The notes under the pieces were generated by a model, which saw only the letters and a list, made by a program, of their open reading frames with translations, was not told where the DNA came from and did no database searches. DNA of 64,000 nucleotides from Gordionus sp. m RMFG-2023 (Eukaryota; Nematomorpha; Gordioida; Chordodea; Parachordodidae), in the NCBI RefSeq assembly GCF_954871325.1, contig NC_088777.1, forward strand, positions 48,647,366 through 48,711,365. Reading direction: 5' to 3'. A program made the position numbers and the translations under genes. Shown here piece by piece: positions 57,801 to 64,000 of the stretch. How positions within the stretch are numbered: the first letter of the stretch is position 1; the number at the start of each line of letters is the position of its first letter.

Positions 57801-60800
57801 ATACTTAAATGACAATTTATCTGTAATTAATTATCCGTAACTATATTTAGCACACTTAAATGGCAATTTATCTATAACTAATTATCCATAACTACATTTA
57901 GCACTCGTTTCCGAAATTTCTTTCACTTTTACACAATTTTTAATAATGCTCCTCCCATTTAACGTAATGTTAATGCGAACAGTTTTATTTTAAAATTCTA
58001 GACTTGTTCACATTATTGATTTATTTATTATGTTTTCTTCTCTCTAATTGTTTTTGCTATACCAGACCCTATAATATTTCTCTCGTGTTCTAAATTAAGG
58101 GACATCTATATATACCCACTTATAACATAAATGGTCTCTATAATAAAATTTCTATCCTTACTAAATTACTCTCTAATGAGAAAATGGACATAATCGCTCT
58201 ACAAGAAACTCATATGTGCAACGATTTAAAAGCTGTCTACAAAGATTTTACATTGTTAATGTCACAATGGGGTTTTTGGATTGGGAGATTAGAACCTAAA
58301 TATATAAAATAAATAAATATATACACTAAATATGATTATTAATTTTTATTAAATAAATAACTATAATCAATTACAAAGTGAAAAACATAATCAAATTAAA
58401 AGAAAAAATAAAATTAATCTATAAAAATAAAAGTAAAAATTATAAAAAAAGTCTTCCAAGGAAAAAATAAAAAATTCATCATCCCACTTGTTAAAACTCT
58501 TAAAGTATGAAAAATTCTACAATTATCACGCGTTTTTTTCTCATTTACATAGACGGGGATCTAAATAATAACTTAATAATTTTAATAAAACATTATTTTT
58601 GTTTACAATTTGAATAATGCATTTTTTTTGTAATGCAAAAATGCAACAGTTAAGTTCTGGAACTACTATAAATAAATGGTCCGGCGTTGCATTTTTAATT
58701 AAAAATAATATTTGCCAATATATCATGAAGTTTATCCCTATTTCGGAAAGAATGGCAGCCCTATACATTAATACAGCCTTCGCCCCCAACCTTAAGAGAA
58801 AGAATTTTTTTTGATGAGTTAAATAACACTATCGATTCTTTACCCAAAAGATACAACCTGATTATCCTTGGCGATTTCAATACTAAAATCGGCAGAATAG
58901 AAATGTATTTTTTGAAATTAAATTATCAAAAAAATATAAATAAAAAAAGTAATATTGTAGTTTACATTATAATTACGGAAAATAATTAAAATATAACAGA
59001 AAGATTTTAGTAATTTTGCCCTTTTTAGAAAAAACATGTGTCTTTCTTTTGTAAGTCTATGTTCAAAATCTTAAAGAAATATGAATAAATAAATTTTGAA
59101 GAAAGAAAAAAATTAACATAATCTTATGATTTTTTTAATGTAAAAATAAAATAGAAGTGATAGAACGGTAAATATTATTTTATTTTAATCATATTTATTT
59201 ACAGATTCTATGAACATTATATCTCAATATTGATAGTAATTATAACTTACACTAAAGAAATTAAGTTTAAAATCAGCCATCACCCACCTTTAAAGTAATT
59301 AAATTATACTGTAGTTCTCGGGTATAGGCTTTTTCTTTGTCCCACTCCTTTTAAATTAAAGCCTATAGAGGTTTAAGCAACATTTTTCAAAATGTTGTGC
59401 CTACAAGTACGTGCGGCTTGCCCACAAACGTGTGGAGGGCTCCTCATATTTTTACTTTTATACCCAAATTAAATTGTTCCAATTAGATGGAAATGAGGAA
59501 AACCTAGCGTAGCTCTGTTGAATCTTCAACGCTAGAGGGCAAAAGCGCTATATATCACGTATCACGTAAATCATTTTCCGTCATTTACAAAAATTTATTT
59601 TTCTTAAAAAATAATATGAATTAATAAATTTGAAATAAAAATTTGTTCATAATTTAGTTATTTGGGTAATTTTTGTGAAAAAAACCAATGACATATAATA
59701 ATACCTAGACTGACGTGCATTCATAGAAAGCGTCGTTGAATGCAAATTAGCTGGACCCGCCATTTTGTAACCCATATAGTAATTATTCTCACGTTAAAAA
59801 CTACTATTAAATTGATAACTTGTTTCCTTATTAACTCGATGATCAGGCAATTCTATTAATAAAGTTTCCGTCAAATATAGGAATAAATTGGCCTCTCGTT
59901 TAAAATTTCTATAATTATATTGGGTAACAAAAATGGCCTTTCCAGCTGTATTGATGTACACTTTTAATGAATACATCGTCAGTCTAGGAAAGTATGTTAT
60001 TTTTCGTATTTTATTCTCGTTTTTTTTGGTTTTTTTTGTAAAAAAAAATAATAGAAGATTTCGGACATGTTTTATAATTTTTATTAATTTGCGAAAATTT
60101 ATAAATTTTGAGGTTTTTTTTAAAAACGTTTCGGATACAAAAAAATGGAGGATTTTCTTTTACAAACTTCGAATGATGATGTACTTTCAAGTTGGGAGCA
60201 GTGATGTATATATATACTATAAGATTGACGATTCATAAATTAAAAGTATACAATACATAGGAGTCAGCTGTAGCGCCATTTTGTGGCTTGTAAGTCTACT
60301 AATTGTCTTATTTAATATTATATGAATCCCACATTAATGTCATTTAATTGACGTACAAACCACAAGATGGCGCTACAGCTGACTCCTACGTATGGACACT
60401 TTCGTATGAATTTAATAAATGAATTCGCCAATAGAGTAAAATAGATAACATCATTGGTAGGGAGTTTAAAACAGCCTAAAACATCGATTAGGCGACACAT
60501 ATAATATTTTGATTAATTATTAATTTGCCACATTTTAAATTGGAATTTGGAATCGGAATTCCCGCCAATTAGGAAGAATATAACAGCCAGGACTTATTTT
60601 ATAAAAAAAATTTTTGAAGGCATGAACCACAAACCTTTAGTTTTAGTATGATGGTCAACATATCTGTTAAATATGGTTGATTAATTTGACTATTTTATTA
60701 TAGGAATAGTATTTTTTTACCTCCTTTGTTTACTTGAAAATTAGAATATTTACTTCCCTCTGTTGTTAAGGTTTAAATACGCAAAAATTAAAACGTATAC

Positions 60801-62944
60801 AGCTCGTGTGTTTTCTTTTTATGCATGAGTTTTTTATACTTTTTGGATTCCTTAATAAGGTATTCATTAATTATAAAGTAGATAGTTAGGTCTCTGAGAT
60901 CGTCCTGACTGTATCCTTAAATGACAGACAACCGTATCTGTATCCGAATCCCCGCAACTTTAATTAGGATTCTTAAGACGACTATACCCGTAAATGACAC
61001 TCAGACAATTGTATCTATATCTTAAACCCCGCTAATACAATTGGCGGCCTTGATACTCGAACATAAGACCGTAGGTTAGCGGGGCTTCAGATACAGTTGT
61101 CTGAGTGTTATTTAAGAATACAGTCGCTCGAGGATCCCTAATCCTTGAGATCTAGTGAGTGTCATGATCAACACAATTTTACTTTTAATAAACCACAATT
61201 GTATGAAATAAATGTAAGTTTAAAATCCAATTTATTTTTACTTAAAACGATTGATTTGTAAAACTTTTATTAAACCTGAAAATTAAAACATTTATTAATT
61301 ACAAATAAAAAATTACGCTTAGGAAATTTAACTATATTCAATATTACATTTATTCCCTTTTTGTAAGGAAATAAAAGGAGCGAATATAAATTGACATAAA
61401 ATTGGCTCAAAGTGGAAAAAAAGAAACGTTTTTGAAAAGAGGAGTTGTGTTCGTTTTATCTTATATAAATAGGGATAAAACCAACCCCCTACCTATATTT
61501 CATGGAACTTTAATTATTACTACGGATTCAGGACGATCTCACGGACCTAACTATCTGCTTTATAATTAATTAACACTTTATTACGGAAACCCAATAGTAT
61601 GAAAAACCCATGATTAATAGAAAACACAAAAGTCATATGTTTTAATTTTCTTTTATTTAAACCTAAACTAATTGATTAAAATTAAAAAAAAAATTTGTAA
61701 GATGTTTCTTCTTATTCTCCATTTAATAGCGATTTCCAGGTTTACCCGGGTAAGCTAGTGTCCCCTCTTATTAAGCATTATTTTGATGTGATGTATCATA
61801 TCAATCGATAAAAATACGAGGTTAAATAATAACTTTCATTTTATTACGCGATAATTTAAAAGATAGCTCATTTTGGTTAGAGGACGGCGTGCGCGACAAA
61901 AAAAATGGTATCGAAGACGAAAACGCGCTCGATGCCACCCAAAATATTTCGGAATTAAGATCGAGCGACACCGGAAAGGTTACCGTTTCTACCGTCTTAA
62001 AAACTCTCGGGATTGATTTATCTATCCGAATTACGGCTGGTGGGAACCGAGATCGTCACGTAGAACCTTACAATACTCAATCGGGGAATAAATGTCAACA
62101 TTCACCACTCAATAACGAAGGAGAGGGCAAAAGAGTCATGCAATTAACGGACCATGAATTGAAATCTTTAACAATCGGTCACCTGTTGAGATGCTGCATA
62201 CGGCCAGAGATATTCAAAAACGAAAGTTTATAAATTAATAAGAACTCTCGACATAATACCGAATTTTCCTATCAAATATTTGGTATTCATATTCATTTAT
62301 AAGAAAAATGAACGCATATGCAATTTTTTTCCCATAGCATCTATTGGTAAGAGATCAGGTTTTTTTCTACAAACGTTTAATATCCTAGCCCAAAAAAATT
62401 ATTAAGGTAGCCTGGATATTTAGATCGTAAGGCTTGTACAACTTTATTTTGGCGAATCTTAATCAACTAAATCGAGTCGTTTAACGACACTTGTGGTAGC
62501 TATGCATCTCTGTTGTCGTTTGACTCGGCTGGCGCCTAGAGTCTAATTCGAATAAAATGAGAGGAGTCATTTTAAAATCGGCTTAGTGTTAGTCTTATTT
62601 TTTAGACATTTCATTGTATAGTATCATTTATAATCTTGTTTGTAAATATAATATTTTTTTAATTAATTTAATAAAATTTAAATATCTTTCAAATAACATT
62701 ACACAATCGCCTCGTCCTTCGAAGTGTGTTAATGTATATTTTTTTTATATATAACATTTTAAGAGGAGATAATAATATTTATTGGGGGGAAAAAAATAAT
62801 GTTAAGATGATATGCTCGATAAATGGGCCAACAAAGCTATCAAAATCAATGGACTTAACTTGGAAAGTTTTGATCAGCCTTTCTGTCGCGATTCTATGGT
62901 TTACGAGATTTCTGACACCAAATCTATCACCGTTTTGAAGATAG
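39740..62944 (+). CDS. YARS2: Mitochondrial tyrosyl-tRNA synthetase (gene span, 11 exons recognised)
   Basis: It charges mitochondrial tRNA-Tyr with tyrosine in the matrix. Joined exons are 39740-39861, 39903-40047, 40088-40278, 40318-40419, 40469-40589, 42933-43011, 43166-43275, 46438-46536, 50078-50225, 61863-62225 and 62807-62944; all phases agree. Order of motifs: basic N terminus ([15 protein letters not shown]), [16 protein letters not shown] (HIGH signature as HLGN), [62 protein letters not shown] (KMSKS), [13 protein letters not shown], the helical tRNA-binding part [15 protein letters not shown], then a linker and the S4-like RNA-binding domain [12 protein letters not shown]...SITVLKIG. 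About 540 codons are seen, longer than typical YARS2 (about 470-480), because exon 10 carries an insertion. Introns 1-4 are 39-49 nt; introns 5-10 are far longer. Confidence 0.95.
39903..40047 (+). CDS. YARS2: YARS2 exon 2: HIGH-signature region
   Basis: Encodes [20 protein letters not shown], then [20 protein letters not shown]. It carries the class I signature, here HLGN: Asn in place of the second His. The preceding intron is 41 nt. Confidence 0.95.
40088..40278 (+). CDS. YARS2: YARS2 exon 3: GDPSG loop
   Basis: Encodes [20 protein letters not shown], then a helix-rich, Asn/Leu-rich part ending NFQLLPAK. The GDPSG loop is conserved in bacterial-type TyrRS. The preceding intron is 40 nt. 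Confidence 0.95.
40318..40419 (+). CDS. YARS2: YARS2 exon 4
   Basis: Encodes [20 protein letters not shown] and [13 protein letters not shown], matching the NN..W....L..FL...G..F....ML segment. The preceding intron is 39 nt. Confidence 0.95.
40469..40589 (+). CDS. YARS2: YARS2 exon 5: tyrosine-binding helix
   Basis: Encodes [20 protein letters not shown] and [20 protein letters not shown]. The Y..Q.YD segment carries the tyrosine-contacting Tyr, Gln and Asp residues of the family. It ends CAG in phase 0 and joins LGGSDQ. The preceding intron is 49 nt. Confidence 0.95.
40590..42932. other. YARS2 intron 5
   Basis: 2343 nt, AT-rich. 41920-42230 is a repeat shared, in the same orientation, with 61340-61660 (GGGGATAAAACCAACCCCC, ACACAAAAGCCATATGTTTT). 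42228-42350 has AGAGTTGTTAAAAGATAC and GGATCTAGATACAGATAC, also found inverted near 39.3 kb. A plus-strand frame (41377-41643) has no family features. Confidence 0.7.
42933..43011 (+). CDS. YARS2: YARS2 exon 6: GGSDQMGN
   Basis: Encodes [20 protein letters not shown], then TSDTVH. GGSDQ.GN is the family motif for tyrosine and adenylate binding. It ends in phase 1 (CAT T|GTAAAA). Confidence 0.97.
43166..43275 (+). CDS. YARS2: YARS2 exon 7: KMSKS loop
   Basis: Encodes [20 protein letters not shown], then [17 protein letters not shown]. The loop is the canonical KMSKS. The acceptor ATGTAAG|GCATC completes the Cys codon of the previous exon. Confidence 0.97.
43492..43660. repeat. MITE, GAGCCG family, copy 4 (shortened)
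   Basis: GGAGCCGATTTTTATAAGCG, GCTAAACTCAATGTTTTATT, GACACAAAGGTTTGGACATC and AACGAAATCTCGAGGCTTAG, ending near TTGAGTTAGCTAACAATAC. Confidence 0.75.
44140..44352. repeat. MITE, GAGCCG family, copy 5
   Basis: CTCTTAAACGACTCGATTTG, AGCCGATTTTTAAAGATGGC, TAACTCAATATTTTAGCCAG, then GCGTCGAGATTGTTAATAGA, and the inverse right end GAGCCGTTTAACAACACTAG. Confidence 0.8.
44500..44597. repeat. CGGGCC repeat family copy
   Basis: TCCGGCCTGGGTATT, AGGCCCGGCCCGGGTATATT, CCCGGGCCGGGCTTAGGACC and GCATGCAGGCCTCTGATAT. Read inverted, the end gives ATCAGAGGCCTGCATGCCC, comparable to TTAGAGGTCTGCACCCG at 46.74 kb. Confidence 0.75.
44764..44944. repeat. (ATATATATGG)n and (CCTT)n microsatellites
   Basis: 44764-44836 has TATATATATGGA repeats; 44872-44944 is about eighteen CCTT units. 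Confidence 0.93.
46133..46357. repeat. MITE with long inverted ends, GGCCGCATTCATAGTGGATC
   Basis: Left: TAGGCCGCATTCATAGTGGA, TCCGATACGACACGGTTAAA, CAGCTGATCGATTTTTTGA. Right, inverted: AATCAATCAGCTGTTAAATC, ATGTCGGATCGGATCCACTA, TGTATGCGGC. The arms are about 75 bp. TTA on both sides may be the target duplication. Confidence 0.82.
46438..46536 (+). CDS. YARS2: YARS2 exon 8
   Basis: Encodes [20 protein letters not shown], then [13 protein letters not shown]. It matches the segment after the KMSKS loop (YQ..R..D..V..YLK.FTF). Phase 0 at both ends; donor AAA|GTATTA. Confidence 0.95.
46890..47575 (-). pseudogene. LINE-A reverse transcriptase fragment, minus-strand copy
   Basis: Open in one frame for about 215 codons, read from 47575 down: [20 protein letters not shown], motif [14 protein letters not shown], motif [12 protein letters not shown], motif [14 protein letters not shown], then [24 protein letters not shown] is the catalytic box. 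It ends mid-protein near ETLFELADV, so this is an internal piece of the LINE. It belongs to the same family as the plus copy that follows. Confidence 0.85.
47590..49390 (+). pseudogene. LINE-A, reverse transcriptase to C-terminal domain, plus-strand copy
   Basis: Starts with the RT finger region ([20 protein letters not shown]), then [37 protein letters not shown] and [20 protein letters not shown] (48046-48414). 48644-49310 encodes the C-terminal domain known from this LINE group: [51 protein letters not shown]. Several frame changes and a lost Asp in the YIDD box show that it is dead. It is 5'-truncated: no endonuclease part is seen. Confidence 0.85.
49532..50077. other. Rest of YARS2 intron 8
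   Basis: 49570-49660 (GAAGCCCGCCCTCGGGTCTG, ATTTTCAGACTCGAGTGGCC) is another CGGGCC-type fragment. The remainder is AT-rich with a strong pyrimidine tract before the exon 9 acceptor (50048-50070). Confidence 0.6.
50078..50225 (+). CDS. YARS2: YARS2 exon 9: helical tRNA-binding region
   Basis: Encodes [20 protein letters not shown], then [20 protein letters not shown] and [18 protein letters not shown] is the hallmark of the segment following the catalytic core of TyrRS. Phase 0 to phase 1; donor TTCG|GTACA. Confidence 0.95.
50226..51179. other. Start of YARS2 intron 9 (11.6 kb)
   Basis: AT-rich, no gene. 50455-50500 contains the inverse of the short dispersed repeat TATCACGTATCACGTAA found at 38.65 and 59.56 kb. 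Confidence 0.6.
51180..52615 (-). pseudogene. LINE-B (APE type) reverse transcriptase, minus-strand copy
   Basis: Read from 52615 down: [70 protein letters not shown] (motif A), [16 protein letters not shown] (motif B), [11 protein letters not shown] (motif C, YADD), then [20 protein letters not shown] and [17 protein letters not shown]. It includes the C-terminal part down to about 51180. A short tandem duplication follows the YADD box, and a frame change separates motifs B and C. This is the typical order of endonuclease-type LINEs. Confidence 0.9.
52745..54835 (+). pseudogene. LINE-B (APE type), plus-strand copy
   Basis: It starts in the C-terminal part of an APE endonuclease ([29 protein letters not shown] with the SDH motif). 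A linker follows (52971-53387: [40 protein letters not shown]). The RT then runs from 53480 to 54620: motif [13 protein letters not shown], motif [17 protein letters not shown], motif C degenerate (YQDN in place of YADD), then [20 protein letters not shown] and [20 protein letters not shown]. Many stops and frame changes. 53415-54835 is the inverse of 51180-52615. Confidence 0.9.
54836..58060. other. Intron 9, T-rich, with a tandem repeat and a CGGGCC element
   Basis: 55240-55420 and 55685-55980 contain direct repeats (ACATTATATATAAATTACTT, ACATTAATAATTACATTATA and TTTTAAACTAAATCAAT, each twice). 56150-57400 is strongly T-rich on the plus strand. 57433-57775 is a CGGGCC family copy. No gene is visible. 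Confidence 0.6.
57433..57775. repeat. CGGGCC repeat family copy with inverted ends
   Basis: The left end is TTAGTGATCTGCATCGGGCC; the right end is GGCCCTAACTTTGCAGATCT followed by CTAA, giving inverted ends TTAG.GATCTGCA. The interior has GCCCGGCCCGAA and CGGCCCGGCCCGAA blocks at both sides and an AT-rich middle. Confidence 0.8.
58155..58905 (+). pseudogene. LINE APE endonuclease fragment
   Basis: 58155-58290 encodes [20 protein letters not shown], with the QETH motif of AP-type LINE endonucleases. After about 310 bp of unrelated AT-rich sequence (58291-58605) the domain resumes: [28 protein letters not shown], and [12 protein letters not shown] with the GDFN motif. It may be the 5' part of the LINE-B family, which begins near the end of this domain at 52745. 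Confidence 0.82.
58906..60257. other. Intron 9, no gene seen
   Basis: 59530-59580 has AGAGGGCAAAAGCGCTATAT followed by ATCACGTATCACGTAAATC, a short repeat shared with 38.65 and 50.48 kb. The rest is AT-rich. The open frames at 59794-60238 lack recognisable features. Confidence 0.55.
60258..60388. repeat. Short MITE, TAGGAGTCAGCTGTAGCGCC ends
   Basis: TAGGAGTCAGCTGTAGCGCC with ATTTTGTGG on the left; CCACAAGATGGCGCTACAGC with TGACTCCTA on the right. The arms of about 30 bp are almost perfectly inverse; total 131 bp. Confidence 0.85.
60905..61127. repeat. Foldback repeat with AATGACA.ACAACTGTATCTG arms
   Basis: The left arm (60905-60955): GTATCCTTAAATGACAGACA, ACCGTATCTGTATCCGAATC, CCCGC. The right arm (61075-61127): GCGGGGCTTCAGATACAGTT, GTCTGAGTGTTATTTAAGAA, TACAG. 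A third, direct copy of the left-arm motif lies between them (60978-61035). Confidence 0.8.
61128..61862. other. End of YARS2 intron 9; repeat shared with intron 5
   Basis: 61340-61660 matches 41920-42230 in the same orientation (AAATTGGCTCAAAGTGGAAA, GGGATAAAACCAACCCCC, ACACAAAAGTCATATGTTTT). It is followed at 61740-61762 by TTTACCCGGGTAAGCTAGT, a hairpin plus CTAGT that could be a Helitron 3' end. Confidence 0.6.
61863..62225 (+). CDS. YARS2: YARS2 exon 10 with a long lineage-specific insertion
   Basis: 363 nt, phase 1 at both ends; acceptor TTAAAAG|ATAGC, donor GAAA|GTTTAT. It encodes [20 protein letters not shown], then a polar stretch ([55 protein letters not shown]) and finally [18 protein letters not shown]. 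The last part aligns with the LSD.EL..LF helix before the S4 domain of YARS2; the part before it is roughly 80-90 residues longer than in known family members. Membership is supported by matching phase on both sides. Confidence 0.8.
62807..62944 (+). CDS. YARS2: YARS2 exon 11: S4-like RNA-binding domain
   Basis: 138 nt, phase 1 at both ends. It encodes [20 protein letters not shown], then [20 protein letters not shown] and ITVLKIG. A.....I.ING....... and T.LKIG match the S4 fold at the C terminus of bacterial-type and mitochondrial TyrRS. The domain still needs a few C-terminal residues. Confidence 0.88.
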
Positions 62945-63030
62945 GTTTATTACATATATATATATATAAAATCTCACCCAGTTTTTCTCCCCTATTATTA
63001 TTAATTCTTTCCCCAATTTCTCTTATATAG

Positions 63031-63110
63031 TAAGATCTTGGAGCTTTTTGTTATTTTTTATACGCAAACTGAATTATACTTCCTTTAAATTACATTCTTC
63101 CCTATTATAA
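63031..63110 (+). CDS. YARS2: Candidate YARS2 terminal exon
   Basis: A strong pyrimidine tract and acceptor TTATATAG precede 63031. Read in the required phase it gives VRSWSFLLFFIRKLNYTSF and a stop (63108-63110). VRSWSFLLFF could correspond to the final IGK..YY.. strand of the S4 domain, but the conserved Gly-Lys is not preserved. The true last exon may lie beyond the window. Confidence 0.3.
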
Positions 63111-64000
63111 CTTTTAATTTAATATCGCTGCTTTAACCTAAATACCTCGGATCCGAGCGAACACTCCGGAATAGAGGTGAATATATCTTTCTACTGTTTT
63201 AGTTTTTCTACTTTTCTTAATATAATTGTATTTTCTTTATTTTCCATTCGTTATTGTTTTATAAATTTTCTCGGGGGGCCTCCACTATCTCTCTAACTTA
63301 TAGGTTTTAAGTGCAATTAGTCCTACAGGTAACTCCCTTTTAATGGTTTTTGATGGGCTTTCCCAAAGGGATCCAACGTTTATTGCATCTTCTTAATTAA
63401 CTAGTCACTTATATTCCTTGATTTGATTATTTTTATTTCCAATAAAACTTTCTTTGTGGTTGTTTTTGATTTCCTTAATGTTTCGACAGATTGGTTATCC
63501 TCCTATCCGTTAATTCGTCTTTCCATTATTCTATTTAGGGTTTACTGTCTCAAGGTTTGTTTTTCTTCTCTTCACATTAGACCAGCGGAAGTTATACGTT
63601 ATTTATGTTCCTTGGCCATCATTTTCTTTACCTCTCCTTGTCCTAAATTGTTTTAAGTTGATATACTTACTAAACTGGAAAATGATAATATTCTTTATTA
63701 GTATTTAATTATCTAGTAGTTTTTAACCTATTTATACTTCAATAATCAATATCTCATATTTATGTCTTATGTTCCGGAAGACATCTTTCTTAGGATACCT
63801 TTTATGGTTATATATTAGACTGGCTGAAAATTGCTGTAATAAATATTCTATTCAATTATCTTTTGATATATGTATCATCTTTGGTTTTTTTTCCCTCTTA
63901 AACAAATATTTATATCTTTAAATTAAACCAAATAAAATTCCTTATTACTTCACCTGCATCTTTATATAAACTCATGTTAGTATAATCTAATGGGGCTCAT
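63111..64000. other. T-rich sequence, no recognised gene
   Basis: Pyrimidine-rich on the plus strand, similar in composition to 56.1-57.4 kb. It contains CTCGGATCCGAGCGAACACT (63148) and TTCTCGGGGGGCCTCCACTA (63268). No coding family or repeat was recognised. Confidence 0.5.

Overview
The window looks like nuclear DNA of a protostome invertebrate. It is very AT-rich, has spliced genes, many simple repeats and dense decayed transposons. The phylum cannot be fixed from the sequence. A giant muscle Ig/FN3 gene of the twitchin/projectin kind argues for a protostome, and the bacterial-type tyrosyl-tRNA synthetase with [13 protein letters not shown] and KMSKS motifs is the mitochondrial enzyme.

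Layout. (1) From 2.7 to 24.0 kb the minus strand carries at least fifteen exons of a twitchin/projectin-like gene, read from 24 kb towards 2.7 kb: a run of Ig domains, then half an FN3 domain, then another Ig. Most neighbouring exons join in matching phase; three places need an exon I could not find, and one exon near 13.7 kb changes frame. Its introns hold palindromic MITEs, minisatellites, a foldback-like element made of TTTATAGAGAAT repeats (15.35-17.05 kb) and a 3.28-kb hAT element with 8-bp target duplications (19.11-22.39 kb) that sits inside another inverted repeat. (2) From 24 to 39.7 kb no host gene was found. This part holds long (GAAA)n and (TTCC)n arrays, a degenerate repeat region with a threefold tandem repeat (29.5-32.7 kb), and a short LTR retroelement without recognisable genes (33.34-35.46 kb). 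(3) From 39.74 kb to at least 62.94 kb the plus strand carries YARS2 (mitochondrial TyrRS) in eleven phase-consistent exons. The first five are separated by introns of only 39-49 nt. The later introns are 0.15 to 11.6 kb long and are swollen by two LINE families and several MITEs.

The strongest theme beyond the genes is inverted structure at every scale. Short palindromic MITE families recur many times. Two unrelated LINE families each occur as a head-to-head pair, and the hAT element holds two transposase fragments tail to tail. The foldback-like element has tandem-repeat arms. No bacterial-style operon, CRISPR array or rRNA gene was seen, and the only tRNA-like sequence is a degenerate SINE-type head near 32.7 kb.
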